Positions 1-12,189 of a DNA stretch of 64,000 nt are shown piece by piece. Position numbers and translations under genes: made by a program. Source of the DNA: Macrotis lagotis (Eukaryota > Chordata > Mammalia > Peramelemorphia > Peramelidae). Position 1 is the stretch's first letter; the number at the start of each line of letters is the position of its first letter. The DNA lies in NCBI RefSeq assembly GCF_037893015.1, contig NC_133661.1:188192809-188256808 (forward strand). The letters run 5' to 3'. The notes under the pieces are model-generated. The model was not told the DNA's origin. It made no database searches and was given only the letters and a program-made list of their open reading frames with translations.

Positions 1-368
1 TTTAGGTGTCAGCACTATATTTGGGTCATAAAAGGAATTTGGTAGAACACCTTTTTGCCAGTTCTTCCAAATGATTTAGGTTGTATTGAAATTAATTGTT
101 CTTTAAATATTTTGAAGAATTCACTTAAATTCTTCTAACCCTGGAGAGTTTTTTTCTTCTGGAATTCATTGATAGTTTTCATTTTTTTCTAACATGATCT
201 TGTTTAAATATTTTATTTTTTATTTTGTTATTCTGGATAATTCATATTTTGTTAATATTTATAAATTTTACTTAGATTGTCAAATTTATTGGCATAAATT
301 GGGTAATATAACTCTGAATTTTGAGTTTAATTTCCTTTTCATTGGTGGTGAAATTGTCCTTTTCAAAT

Positions 369-514
369 TTTTTTTTTGCAAGGCAATGGGGTTAAGTGAC
401 TTGCCTGAGGTCACACAGCAAGGTAATTATTAAATGTCTGAGGATGGATTTGAACTCAGACCTTTCTGACTCCAGGGTTGGTGCTCTATCCATTCTGCCA
501 CCTAGCTAACCCCA
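369..514 (-). mobile_element. tRNA-derived marsupial SINE, antisense
   Basis: An antisense SINE begins with a T-run (its A tail), followed by the conserved block for AAGTGACTTGCC and a CACACAGC box. It ends in the reverse complement of the head (GCCACCTAGCT). It sits inside the antisense L1, whose sequence resumes on both sides. Confidence 0.85.
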
Positions 515-1043
515 GTTGATTTCTTCTTTTTTTTACATAAAATTAATTCGAGGTTTATCTATTTGTTGTTTTTTTCCACAAAACTAAATTAGTTTTATTT
601 ATTGATTCAATATTTTTTGTTTTTCAATTTTATCAATCTCTCCTTTGATTTTCAGAATTTCTAATTTAGCATTTAATTTGTACTTTTTTTTCTAGCTTTT
701 TAGTTGCATGTGCAATACATTCATCTCCTGTTTCTCCATTTTATTCATGTAAACCCTTTGAGAAATAAAATTTCCCCTAAAACTGCTTTGGATGTATCCC
801 AAACATTTAGGAATGTTTTCTCCTTATTTTCATGATCTTGGTTGAAATTGTTGAGTATTTCTTTGATTTGCTATTTTATGCACTCCTTTCATATTAGATT
901 ATTAAATTCCCAATTTAGTTTTTGTCTGTCTTTCCTTTGCCCTTTGTTGCATGCAATTTTAGCTTTATCATGATATGAAAAGTATGAATTTAATTATTCT
1001 AGCTTTCTGCATTTTATTGTGAGGTTTTTATGCTCTAATATAT

Positions 1044-1333
1044 ATGGTGCAGTGGATAGAGCACTGGGTTCATAGACAGGAGGATGGGATTTGAATCCAT
1101 CCTCAGACCTAGCTGTGTGACCTTGGACAAGTCACTAAATCCTGATTGCCTCGTATGCAGGACCATCTCTAGTCATCTTGATTCATATTTGATCACTGGA
1201 CTAAATGGCTCTGGAGAAAAATATGAGACTAGTGATTTAGCACAGCATTCCCTCACTCAAATCCAATTCATGTGCTTGTCATGGCATCACCTCCCTGATA
1301 CTGTGGTCTTCTTTGGGAATGAAAGATAAAACA
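1044..1333 (+). mobile_element. Long tRNA-derived marsupial SINE, sense
   Basis: This is a sense SINE with a tRNA-like head (GTGCAGTGGATAGAGCA), a middle with the CCTTGGACAAGTCACT box, and a long distinctive 3' part (AAATCCAATTCATGTGCTTG, then a CTTCTTTGGGAATGAAAGA end). The same long 3' part recurs in antisense at 19.64-19.92 kb and 54.89-55.02 kb, so it is a defined subfamily about 290 bp long, distinct from the short SINE. It is inserted in L1 ORF2 sequence. Confidence 0.8.
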
Positions 1334-1765
1334 TTATTATTTAGGTGCATTGTCCCAGGGAGGATAAAGGTATTTTCCATTCTATTTTTCTTCAATTTTC
1401 CCCAGAGGTCCACCATATCTAACTTTTCTAAAATTCAACCAACTTCTTTAACTTTCTGATTGTTATAAATTTGCTGTCAATTTCTTCCTGTAATTCACTT
1501 AACTTCTTGTCTAAGAATTTGGCTGCCATATCATTTATGGTATATAATATACCATTATATATTACTTCACTTTCTAACCACAAAGTAAACATGAAGTAAG
1601 TTAAGGAAGTAAATAAAATTTTAGAAAAGTTATATATGATAGACCTCTGTAGAAAAGTGTCTTTGGTGCCCCTTAGCAAGATGTAGCTTCCTTCCTTATC
1701 TCTTTTAATTAGACCTATTTTTGCTTTTGCTTTGTTTGAGATAAGGATTGGCTTCCCCCCCCCCC

Positions 1766-1912
1766 ATTTTTATGTTTTTGCAAGTCAAATGGGGTTAAGT
1801 GGCTTGGCCAAGGTCACACAGCTAGGTACTTATTAAGTGTCTGAGACCACATTTGAACCCGGTACTCCTGACTCCAGGGCTGGTGCTTTATCCACCTAGC
1901 CACCCCTGAATT
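1766..1912 (-). mobile_element. tRNA-derived marsupial SINE, antisense
   Basis: An antisense short SINE: tail, then the AAGTGGCTTGGCC and CACACAGCTAGG boxes, then the head complement. A run of C residues precedes it at about 1756-1766. It is inserted in the endonuclease-coding part of the antisense L1. Confidence 0.85.
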
Positions 1913-4900
1913 GCCTTTTTATTAAACTTCAGTTGCAGTATAATATATCCTGCTCCTCTGTGTTTATCTCTCTGTTTAAAATGTGTTTTTGTAAGCAATA
2001 AATTGTAGGATTATGTTTTTTAAATGATTCTACTATCCAATTTCATTTTATGGGACGCATTAATATTCCCAGTTATGATTACTAATCCCATAATTCCTTC
2101 CATCCTATTTTTTTCATTTATACTTTTCTCTCTTCTTTTACCCTATCCTCCCTCACAAGTTTTTTTTTCTTTTGACCATAATCTCCTTCAATCTGTCCTC
2201 CCTTCCTTTAGTCCCTCATTCTCTTTTCTTTTCGTTTTCACTTCCTTCTTTCATCAAAGGTAAGATAAGTTTCGAGACCTATTTGGGGGTTTATGTTATT
2301 CCCATCTTTGAGGATCTAAGGAAAGTAATATTGAACCAGTGCTCATTACTTCTCTTCCTTCTTTCCACTATAACATGACCTTTGGGTCTTTTCAAGTGAT
2401 GTGCTTTACCCTCTTCTCCTTCCCTTTCTTCTTCTCCCAGTACAATCTTTTTTTTACCATACCTTAATTAAAAAAAAATTTGTTTATTTTCATCCTTTAT
2501 TTTTTTTTAAAATAATCACCTCAAAATTAACTTATCCCCACTCCTCTTGTCTGAGATACTCCTAATTGTTTAATAGAAATATAGTCCTCAAGAGGTAAAA
2601 GAAAAAGTACTTTGTACTTTTGTACTTTGTAAGGATGTAAACAGGTTAATCTGATTGAATAACAAGTTTTCTTTTTCTTTCCTGTTTTCCTTTTCATGCA
2701 TCCTCTAGGGTCTTGTATTTGAACATTAAATTTTCTGTTGAGCTCTTGTTTTAGCATCAAGAAAGATTGAAAGCCTCCTATTTTATTTATCAATCACCCT
2801 TTTCCCCTGAGAGATTCTGGGTCTTTATTTTTCATTGAAAGCCATGCTCTTTTGCCTTCCTGAGTACCATATTCAAGAGCTCCCGAAATTTTAATTTTGA
2901 AGTTATTAAGTTCTATGGAATTCTGACTATGATTCTTTAGTATTTGAATTGTTTCTTGCTGGTTGCTTGGAAATATTTTCCTCTCAAGCTGATAATCCTC
3001 CAGTTTGGTTACAATTTTTCTTGGAGTTTTTAATTTTGTAATTTTTTTTCAGGAATTGACCAGTGAATTCTTTCAAATATTATTTTAGACTCTAACTTTG
3101 AATATTAGAGGAAATTTTTCTTGATAATCCCTGGAAAATATTGTCCAGGTTCTTTTTGATCATGGCATTCATGTATCCAATAATTCTCAAATTATCTCTC
3201 AAGAATCTGTTTTCCAGAACTGCTGTGCTACCACTAAGATACATGACATTTTTTATTTTATAATTTTTTCATTAACTCCCTTGATATTCTTGACTTTTGT
3301 TTCTCCGTATGAATTTAGTTACTATTTTTTCTTGCTCACTAAAGAATTTTTTGGAAGTTTGAATGGTTTTGCACTAAATTTTCAGTTTAATTTAGATAGA
3401 ATTGTCTTTTTTTTAATATATTAGCCCAACCTATCCATAAGTCCACTTATTAAGATCTGATTTCATTTGTATGAAAAGTTTTTTTATGGTTTATTTCATA
3501 GATTTTCTGAGTCTTCTTTGGCAGGTAGACTCTCAAGTATTTTATGTTGGGATTTCTCTTTCTATCTCTTGCTGCTGTATCTTGTTAATAATATAGAGAA
3601 ATTCTGAGGTTTTACGTGGGTTTATTTTATATCCTGTCACACTGCCAATGTTGCTAACTGTTTTCAGTAGTTTTTAAAATGATTTTTAAAGGTTCTCTAG
3701 GTATATCATCATATCATCTGCAAAGGGTGAGAGTTTTGTTTCTTTATTACCTATTCCAGTTCTTTCAATTTTTTTTCTTCTCATTGCTAAAGCTAACATT
3801 TCTAATACAATGTTGAATAATAGTGATGATAACAGGCATCCTTGTTTCATCCCTGATCTTACTGGGAATCCTTCTAACTTAACATCATTGAATATAATGC
3901 TTATTGATAGTTTCAGATAGATACTGCTTATTGTTTTAAGGAACAATCTATTTATTCCTATGCTCTCTAATGTTTTTAGTAGAAATGTGTGCTATAGTTT
4001 GTCAAATGCTTTTTCAGCATCTATTGAGATAATCATATGATTTCCATTAGTTTTCTTATTGATATAGTTAATTTTGCTGATAGTTATCCTAATATTGAAC
4101 CAAACCTTTATTCTACTTGATCATAGTGTAATATCCTAGTGACAACTTGCTGAAATCACCTTGCTAATATTTTATTTAATTTTTTCATTTATTTATTTAT
4201 TTAATTAATTTTTTGCAGCCATATTCATTAGGGAAATGGATCTATAATTTACTTTCTTTGTTTTGATACTTACTGGTTTAGTTACAAGCACCATATTGGT
4301 GTCATAGAAGGAATTAGGCAGAATTCCCTTTTCATCTACTTTTTTCAAATAGAATTGAACCATTTGTTCCTTGAATGTTTGACAAAATTCACTTGTGAAT
4401 CCATCTGGCTCTGGAAATTTTTTTAAGGGAGTCCACTGATGGCTTGTTAATTTTTTTTTTCTGAGATAAGATTATTTAGGTATTTAATTTCTTCTTTTAA
4501 TGAGTAATTTATATTTTTGTAAATATTCATGCATTTCACTGAGATTATTAAGTTGATTGGCATATAATTGGAAAAATAGTTCTAAATTATTAGTTTAATT
4601 TCCTTCTTTTTAGTGGTGAATTCATCTTCTTCATTTTTGATACTAGTAATTTGATTTTCTTCTTTCTTTTTTAATCAGATTAACTGAAGATTTATCTATA
4701 TATGTTTTTTCAAAAACTCTACTCTTATTTTATTTATTCTTTCAATAGGTTTTTTTTGCTTTCAATTTCATTATTTTCTCCTTTAATTTTCAGAATTTCT
4801 AATTTGGTATTTAATTGGGGATTTTAAATATGTTTTTTCTCCAACTTTTTAAGTTGCCTGCTCAGTTTATTGATTTCAATCTCTATTTTATTCATATAAG

Positions 4901-5159
4901 CATTTAGAAATATAATATATCCCTAATAGGCACTTAGCTGTATCTCATTAGGTGTATTATCCCATTATTGTCATTATCTTGGATGAAATCATTAATACTT
5001 TGTATGATTTGTTGCTTGATACACTCATTCTTTAAAATTAGGTTATTTAGTTTCCAATTACTTTTTGGTCTATCTCACCATGTCCCTTTATTGCACATGA
5101 TTTTTATTGTACCATGGTCAGAAAAGGATGCATTTGATATTTCTGCCTTTCTGCATTTG

Positions 5160-5174
5160 ATTATAAGGTTTTTA
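5160..5174. repeat. Target-site duplication of the PTPA retrocopy (3' side copy)
   Basis: ATTATAAGGTTTTTA occurs here and again, perfectly, at 8228-8242. It abuts the poly(A) tail side of the retrocopy. On the retrocopy's strand the duplicate begins TAAAAA, as expected for L1-type target-primed reverse transcription. Confidence 0.93.
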
Positions 5175-8100
5175 TTTTTTTAAATTTTTTTTTCCAGGTG
5201 CAAAACAGATTTTTAATCAGAACAGCAATGAAAGAGCAAGGGGTTAGGGTGAAGCAGCCTCAAAATGGAGTGGTGTTGGCACATAGTAGGCAGGCCCTTG
5301 CATGAGAGGCCAGGAAGGTCACAGTCTGCCTAACTCCATAAGGGGCCCTGGTGGAAGACATTTGGCCTCCCTTTGGAAAACTTTATGTAACTCATATCTT
5401 CTCCCCCAGCTCAAGACCTGAGACTGCTCTGAATGAGTGGCCCTGGATGACATTCCAGCTCACATCCACAGAGATGATAATGGGACCACAGATCAGATTG
5501 GAAATCCAACATATTGTGCTTGTCAGGGTATTTCCCCTAAACCAAAAGGAGTGGTACTCAGATCTGGGGATATGTGAAAGATCTGAAGAGATGGGCCAGG
5601 GCAGCAAATAAAACGTTTTTTAAAGGAAAAGAAAAATACAACCCTGATATCAAGAGCAGAGAAAGGAACACTTAATAGAAAAGGGACTTCTATAGGTAAA
5701 ACCTGCAAAACCCAGATCCTGCTAATACCTCTGGAAGAGCTCAATAAATGTTTGCTGTATAGAAGAAAACTTGGAGCTTAAGTGCTAACAACATCATTCC
5801 TATCCCAGTTCACCACCCCCCATTTTTAAATCCAAATGTCCATGAGCTAGAGTGCTATAACTTAGCCCTCAAGCAAGTCACTTACCTCAGTCTCAAATGG
5901 CTCTAATAGTGTAAGACCAGCTTTCCCAAAGGAAGTTTATGCTACCTCCTCTATGTTTTGCCCTTGAACCTAGGAAAATCCCAGTGACATGCAATTGCTT
6001 TCCAAAGGAAAGAAGGAGTTGAGATAACAAGTTCCTCTTTTTCATGGCCCTACAGTGGCCCACCTGTTGCCAGCACAGTGTTACAAATGGTATGATGGTA
6101 TGAGTTTAACCTTAGAGCTGGCTTTAATCGCAAGAATCCAAGAGCCAAGATCTCCACTAAATCAGCCCCAAATCCCACCAGTATATCTCACTTACCATTC
6201 ATTGAGGAGAAAGGTTTCATACAACAGAACTGATACAACCATTTAACAAGGCCTTTGTCCTCACCACCCAAAAGCCTGGTACCCACCCAAAGGACAACCA
6301 GAGGACAACCAGTCCTGAGAATTGGACTGGATTATCCTAGAAACTTACAGCAGCTGCAAAAAAAGTGAGGAAATATATAACCATATATTATATTATACCC
6401 AGGGAGAATTGCAGACCTGAGCACCACAACAAAAAAGAACTAGAATGAGCATTAGCTACAATTGTTCATTTCCTCACCACAGCCAGGATACATGGGCATT
6501 GCCTCTAGCCTTGTAACTTCACTGATCCCTTGCCCAAAGCCCTTTTCTCAGGCCTCAGAAGATCAAGTAAGGAAACTGAGCCCTGCAATTAACACCAGGC
6601 TCCTAAAAGAAGGGCTTTGGAAAGAGGAGGAAACTCACAAAAAAACCAGCCAGGAAACAGCCAGGGCTCTCTTTCCTCCTAATATCCTCCAATGGAAACA
6701 GTAAAACATATCAATCCCCCACATATATGATGGTACAGAGCAGATTTAGCACATAAATGGGACTGGGATTTTGGGAGGGGTAAGGACAGAGGTGGGGTGG
6801 GGGTCAGGTAACCATAAGGACCCGCTTCCCTCATCTCACCTCTGGGGAAAAGGCAGGAGACTGGCCACACTTTGGTCATTCTTCCCATTCTGGGTCCTTC
6901 AGCATTTGCACTGTGGGTGTTCACATATCTTGGAGAATTGCCTCAAGGACCAGAGAGATCAGCAGGGAAGTAGTATTGGAAAAGTGAGGGGAGCAGGGTG
7001 AGGGAGCTGGTGACCTCCAGGATAGTGGTGGTTGTTCCCCCACCTCTTCTATGATGATGTGACAGGTTGGATCGGCAGCAGGCTACCAAACTTAAAGTGC
7101 TGGATCACGGGAAACTTCTCCAGGCACTCAGCTTTATACATGCGGATGAGGCCCTGGTTCACTTTGGACCAGGAAGGTACAACACTGATGTTCCACAGCT
7201 GGTTGGGGTGCTCAGCAAAGGGGCTGGTCTTCATCTCAGTAATAAATAGGATGCATTCCAGGAACATATAGTCCTTGTGATTCTCATTTACTGCCTTCTC
7301 ATCCATGAAGTGCCTAGGCTCCAAGTGTGGGTGTTCTATAAGCTGAGAACTGCCCCAGATGAAGGGCAAAAACTGGAAGTCATCTAGACCCCACACTCCT
7401 TGGCTTCCAGCTGGCTCCATCCTGTGGGTTTTCTGAAGTTTCCTCATAACCTCAAGGTACCGGTTAAATACTTTGAAGACAATGGCCATTTGATCATCCA
7501 CCCTGAGGACCCCAATCTTGCAGAGACAGCAAAGGAAGGCAGCAAAGGCTGCTTTGTGACCTGTGCCATAATCATTTCATATAGGGTTTCCCACTGCTTC
7601 CTTTAGGTAAAGGGCCACCTCAGTTACAGCAGCTGCCAGATGGCTAGGGATCACTGTGGCCACTAGGTTTTCAGCTTCCTGGTCAAGTTTAGTATACCAA
7701 GTCCTTAAGGCTTTGTTCCCAAATCTGGAAGGCTGATCCATGGGAGGGGTCTTATCAATCCATCTGTCTAATGTGTTGAGGAGAGCGACAAGCTTATTAA
7801 TAGGCTCAGAGACTTTTTATTCACAGGCTAACTTCTTTCCCTTTACCCCTTCATTTAAGGTAAGGATGAAACCAATGTAATCTGCATATGCCTGAGACCG
7901 TTTCCACTTGCCCATGTCAGGAACTGTATTTATCTCCTTTGGAATCATGAAGTTATGAGTAGTAGGAGGGGCCACCTCCAAGGAGTCTGCCAGCGGCTGG
8001 CACCCGCTCTCTGCCATCTTCCTCCGTAGCCGGTCGCTGCGCTCACCCGTCGCTGCCGCCTGTCACCTCTCCCCTTTGCCTCTCCTGCGGGCTCCACCCT

Positions 8101-8227
8101 GGGGTGGAGGGGCAAAGTGGCAGAGGCAAGAATGAGGAACGACCATGACAGAAGGAGCATAGGTAGGGAGGAGGCGGCGAGCCCAGGCTTCTGTGCTAGG
8201 AGCCCTGGCCCCGCCCCGCCTCCCCCA
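5175..8227 (-). pseudogene. PTPA: Processed pseudogene (retrocopy) of PTPA / PPP2R4 mRNA
   Basis: An intronless copy of a complete mRNA in antisense orientation. It has a GC-rich 5' UTR (8018-8227), a coding region (7049-8017), a long 3' UTR (about 5196-7048), an ATTAAA-type polyadenylation signal (complement at 5212-5217) and an interrupted poly(A) tail (about 5175-5194). It is flanked by perfect 15-bp duplications. The source gene encodes the activator (phosphotyrosyl phosphatase activator, a prolyl isomerase-like factor) of protein phosphatase 2A. The insertion site is L1 ORF2 DNA, and both elements point the same way. The GC-rich 5' UTR suggests reverse transcription reached or nearly reached the cap. 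It is broken by nonsense codons and is not expected to make functional protein. Confidence 0.95.
7049..8017 (-). pseudogene. PTPA: PTPA retrocopy coding region, two premature stops
   Basis: The frame runs unbroken by indels from ATG at 8017 (MAESGCQPLADS) to the stop at 7049 (ending PIQPVTSS), about 322 codons. Recognisable PTPA blocks are VPDMGKWKRSQAYADYIGF, KLVALLNTLDRWID, LQKTHRMEPAGSQGVWGLDD and FLPFIWGSSQLI. There are two in-frame stops: TAA at 7817-7819 (where human PTPA has Tyr in FEYRVSE) and TGA at 7577-7579 (where human has Arg, a CGA-to-TGA change). One Lys codon seems missing in MIPKEINTVP relative to human MIPKKE-type sequence. The segment after FE joins directly to VSE-INKLVALL, so the parent transcript was the isoform lacking the optional 35-residue exon. 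Comparison is with human PTPA from memory. Confidence 0.93.
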
Positions 8228-8242
8228 ATTATAAGGTTTTTA
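8228..8242. repeat. Target-site duplication of the PTPA retrocopy (5' side copy)
   Basis: Perfect 15-bp repeat of 5160-5174, directly abutting the GC-rich start of the retrocopy's 5' UTR. L1 ORF2 sequence resumes after it. Confidence 0.93.
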
Positions 8243-9985
8243 AAGCCCTAGTTCATAGTCTATTTTTGTGGAGGTGCCATGTACTAGAGAAAAAAAGGTA
8301 TATTCCTTTCTATCCCCTTTCAGTTTTCTCCAAAGGTCTATAATATCTGATTTCTAACATTCTATTTACCGCCTTAACTTCTTTCTTGTTTATTTTATGG
8401 TTAGCTTTTTTTTTTTTTTAAATTCTGAGAGAGGGAGAATGAAGTCTCCACCTGTAGAGTTTTTTCTGTCTATGTCTTCTTGAAACTCATTTATCATGTA
8501 CTCTAAGAATTTGGATACCATACCACTTGGTACGTATACATTTAACATTGAAATCACTTCATTATCTATGGTACCTTTTAGGAGGGTATAGTTTCCTTCC
8601 TTATCTCTTTTAATGAGATCTAATTTTGCTGCCTCTTTGTCTGAGATAAGGATTGCTAGGCCTATCTTTTTCAATTCAGTTGAAGCATAAAATATTCTGC
8701 TACAGCCTTTTACCTTTACACTATATGTATCTGTATGTATCTCTCTGCTTCAAATGCATTACTTGTAAGCAGCAAATTGTAGGATGCTGGATTTTAATCC
8801 ACTCTGCTATCTGCTTACATTTTATGGGAGTATTCATCCCATCCACATTCACCATTATAATTACTAACTCTTTATTGCCCTGCACACTGTCTTCTCTTGA
8901 TTTGTATTTTCCCCCTTTTTTCCACACCTTATCCCTATTTCGCAGTATTTTACTTCTGAATCCCACCTCCTTCAGGGTATTTACCCACTTCAATACAACC
9001 TTCTCTCTTTTCTTTCTCCTTTCCCTTTAGCCCTTCTTGCTTCCATCCCTTTTTTTACCCCTCTTGTTCTCCCCTCTTCCTCTCTTAATACTTGAAAGGT
9101 AAGATACATTTCCAAACTCAAATAAGTGTGTAAATAATCCCTCTTTGTGCCAAATATAATAAGAGTAAGGTTCAGGTGGTTCTCACCTCCTTCTTTCTTC
9201 TCCTCTATTACAGTAGGTCCTTTGTATTTCTTCACGTGATGCAATTTACCCCATTCAATCTCTCCTTGCCTCCTATCTCTTTACTATCTACCCCTTTTAA
9301 AGAGACATTATTTTTAAATCATTCCAACAAAGTCATAGACATGTCATTGCTGTACATTCCTTCTGGCTAAGTATATTCCCTCTAATAGAGTTACATTTCT
9401 CAAGAGTTATGAGAATTTTCCTCCTAGGTGGGGATATAGCCAGTTTATTCCAATTGAATAAGAGGTTTTTTCACTTTTCCCCTGTTTACCTTTCCATATA
9501 TTTCTTGAGTCTCTTGTTTGAAGACCAAATTTTCTGTTTTAGCTCTGGTCTTTTCATCAGAAAAAGTTTAAAGTCTCCTTTTTAATTTTATTTCATTAAA
9601 TTTTCATCTTTTCCCCTGAAAGATAATACTCAGTTTTTCTGGGTAGCAAATTCTTGGCTGCAATTCAAACTCCTTGTTCTCTTCCAGGCCCTTCAATCAC
9701 TTAATGTTGATACTGCCTGACTATAGCTCCTTGGTATTTGAAATATTTCTTTCTGCTTACTTGCAGGATTTTCTCCTTGAGCTGATAGTTCTGGAGTTTT
9801 ATCACAAAATCCCTTGATGTTTTCATTCTGGATTCATGTATTCTTTCAATGACTATTTTTGCCCTCTGATTCTAGTATCAGGGCAATTCTCCTTCACCAT
9901 ATCCTTATGTATGGAGTCCAGACCTTTTTTTCCATCAAAGTTTACTGGAAATCCTATGATTCTTAAATTGGAGGAAGATAGCAAA

Positions 9986-10600
9986 AAAAGGAATTTGAAT
10001 GGAGGAGTAGTGACCCGAGAGAAATGAAGGCATGAACATGGCTGACTTGGATCCTTTCATAAATTGAAGGTTCTGGAAGAAACTTACCAATTTAAAGAAA
10101 GGGTAAAGGGATCTTCCAGGGTTAAAAATCTGCCGTAGAACATTAGTGAAGATATTTTCCAGGTTGGAAGGCTATTGGTAATCAGTTATGAAAAGTGAAG
10201 ATCCAGGTAACTGCTGAGTTAGGCTGCTTAACTTGGAATATGTAACTCATTAGACTACGCTCCAGAAACTCCTTAAATGCTATAATTTTTTACTCTATTA
10301 TACCAGAAATATTATTTTATATAATTAGGAGCTAAGATGTGGATCTGCTAATATAAAACAATTAAAGTTAGAAATGCTAATATAGCAATTCTCAGAATGT
10401 GATCTGAGTATTCCTTTATTGTATCCAAGTCCCTATTAGGAAATCTGAAAGTTCAAAACATTTTTTTCTTAATTAATTAGACTAATTTATATTATCAGTA
10501 CATCTAAACTACATAAATAGAAGCTCTTTCAGGTATTCTTCAATAATAATTTTAAGAGTGTAAAGCAGTCCTGAGAGTAACAATTGTAACAAATTTCTTC
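9986..10600. other. No gene seen; possible old DNA-transposon scrap
   Basis: There is no credible coding sequence. About 10380-10480 (ATTCTCAGAATGTGATCTGA and following, then CTGAAAGTTCAAAACA) vaguely resembles a hAT/Charlie-type ancient repeat. I cannot confirm that by eye, and the rest looks like unique AT-rich DNA. Confidence 0.3.
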
Positions 10601-11177
10601 TGAAGCAACAAAAGGTCAATAATATTAAGGGACTTATTGAAAAAAATACAAAGGAAAGTGGCCTCACTGTACCAGATATCTAAAATTTTATTATGAAATG
10701 GCAGTAAACTGTCTGGTACTGACTAAGAAATATAGAAGTGAATCAGTGGAATAGATTAAATACCAAAACAAAACAAAAAAACCCAAACAACAAAACAACC
10801 AGTAGTAAGTAACTGTAGTAATATTCCATTTGATAAACTCAAAGACTCAAACTTCTGGGAAAATAACTCAATAATTGGCAAAAACTTCTAGGACAAATGG
10901 AAAATTGTATGACAAAAATTAAGCATAGTCCCACATCTTACACCCTATACCAAAATAAAGTTGAAATGGATACAAGACTTAGATATAAGCAGTGACATTT
11001 TAGGCCAATTAGGAGAACATGAATAGTCTAGCTAATGGCTCTATGAAGAGGGGAGTTCATGTCCAAAAGGTATGATTTTTTACTACATTAAATTAAAAAA
11101 AAGTTTTTCACAAAGTCATTGTAGCCTAGATTAGAAGAAATAAAGAAACTGAGATTCAATTTTCATAGGTAGTATTT

Positions 11178-11349
11178 GTTTTTTTTAGTTTTTTTAAGGC
11201 AATGGGGTTAAGTGGCTTGCCCAAGGCCACACAGTTAGGTAATTATTAAATGTCTGAGGTCGATTTGAACTCAGGTATTCCTGACTCCAGGGCCAGTGCT
11301 CTATCCACTACACCACCTACCTGCCCCATGCCACCTAGCCGCCCCCCCA
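11178..11349 (-). mobile_element. Marsupial SINE, antisense, with target-site duplication
   Basis: Antisense short SINE ending in a slightly duplicated head (a CACCTACCTGCCCC block, then CACCTAGCCGCCCC). GTAGTATTT at 11169-11177 and 11350-11358 brackets it as a 9-bp target-site duplication. It lies in L1 3' sequence. Confidence 0.88.
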
Positions 11350-11378
11350 GTAGTATTTCTAATAAAGAATTCATTACT

Positions 11379-11527
11379 GGGGCAGCTAGGTGGCATAGTG
11401 GATAAAGCACCAACCTTGGAGTAAGGAGTACCTGGGTTCAAATCTGGTCTCAAACATTTAATAATTACCTAGCTGTGTGGCCTTGGGCAAGCCACTTAAC
11501 CCCATTTGCCTTGAAAAAAACATAAAA
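11379..11527 (+). mobile_element. Marsupial SINE, sense, with target-site duplication
   Basis: Complete sense short SINE: head GGGGCAGCTAGGTGGCATAG, B-box-like GGTTCAAATCTGG, CTAGCTGTGTGGCCTTGGGC, tail TTGCCTTGAAAAAAA. AAAGAATTCATT at 11364-11375 and 11528-11539 is the target-site duplication. Its head faces the head of the neighbouring antisense SINE. Confidence 0.92.
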
Positions 11528-12189
11528 AAAGAATTCATTCCTAAAATATCTTGAGAATTAAGTCAAATTTATAGGAATACAAGTTATTCTCTAATTGACA
11601 GTTAAAATAAACTGGCAGCTTTCATATGAAGAAATTAAAGCTATTTATATTCATAAGAAAAAAATGTTCCCAAATCATTACTTACTAGCCCTTATCCCTA
11701 TCATATTGATAAAAATGACAAAAAAAGGAACAATGTTGGATAGGATGTAGGAAAATGGATCACTAATGCACTGCAGGTGGAATTGTGAACTGATTCAACC
11801 ACTCTGAAGATCGATTTGGAACTATGCTTAAAGGGCAATAAAACTATGCATACCTTTTGATGCAGCAGTACCACTACTTGATCTGTATCCCAAAAAGATC
11901 ATAAAAAATTGGAAAAGATCCACATGTACAAAAATATTTATAGCACCTTTTTTGTACTGAAAAAGAATTGGACATTGAGGGGTTGCCCATCAATTGATGA
12001 ATGGTTGAACAAGTTATGATATATGAATATTATGAAGTGCTACTGTTCTGAAAAAAATCAGGAGCAGTCAGGCTTTAGAAAAGCAAGGAAAGACTTGGAT
12101 GAATTGATGCTGAGTTAATTCAGTCAGTAAACTAAAGTACACATTAATGACAGCATTGTGAGATGAATCAACTATGATGGACAAAGGTC

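Larger units (their letters stand above)
1..3255 (-). mobile_element. L1 LINE remnant (ORF2 N-terminal half to ORF1), antisense
   Basis: The minus strand carries L1 sequence that enters from the left edge and runs from the middle of ORF2 (1-1740, interrupted) through the ORF2 start near 2.06 kb, the pyrimidine-rich inter-ORF spacer (2.1-2.5 kb) and the ORF1 C-terminal region (about 2.75-3.2 kb). I assigned it by its segment-by-segment match to the better preserved antisense L1 at 36.5-43.9 kb (1-1400 corresponds to about 39.74-40.76 kb). Reading frames are heavily broken, so it is old. Three SINEs interrupt it. Its 3' end lies outside the window. Near 3.26 kb the sequence jumps from ORF1 to the C-terminal half of ORF2, which marks the start of another L1. 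Confidence 0.8.
3265..9985 (-). mobile_element. L1 LINE, nearly complete ORF2 plus ORF1 part, antisense, split by a PTPA retrocopy
   Basis: Antisense L1. The RT segment at 3686-3946 reads [19 protein letters not shown] and, further on, [10 protein letters not shown], the LINE form of the catalytic YADD box. After the 3-kb PTPA insertion (5175-8227) ORF2 resumes at 8243. The endonuclease domain lies at 8390-8674 and its N terminus at 8721-8993, with KQIAEWIKIQHPTICCLQ. The inter-ORF spacer covers about 8.9-9.5 kb and ORF1 C-terminal sequence runs to about 9.98 kb. The 3' UTR and 5' UTR are not recognisable, so both ends are truncated or replaced. Many stops and frame changes show it is inactive. 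Confidence 0.85.

Noticed and set aside
2024-2378. Phe/Ser/Pro-rich open frames on the plus strand
   Set aside because: They are antisense to the pyrimidine-rich inter-ORF spacer of an L1. The same low-complexity frames recur at 8.65-9.03 kb and 41.26-41.49 kb.
7032-7271. Open frames opposite the PTPA coding region
   Set aside because: They are shadows of the conserved minus-strand PTPA frame.
8018-8227. Possible CpG island or promoter
   Set aside because: The GC-rich patch is the 5' UTR of the PTPA retrocopy, ending exactly at the target-site duplication.
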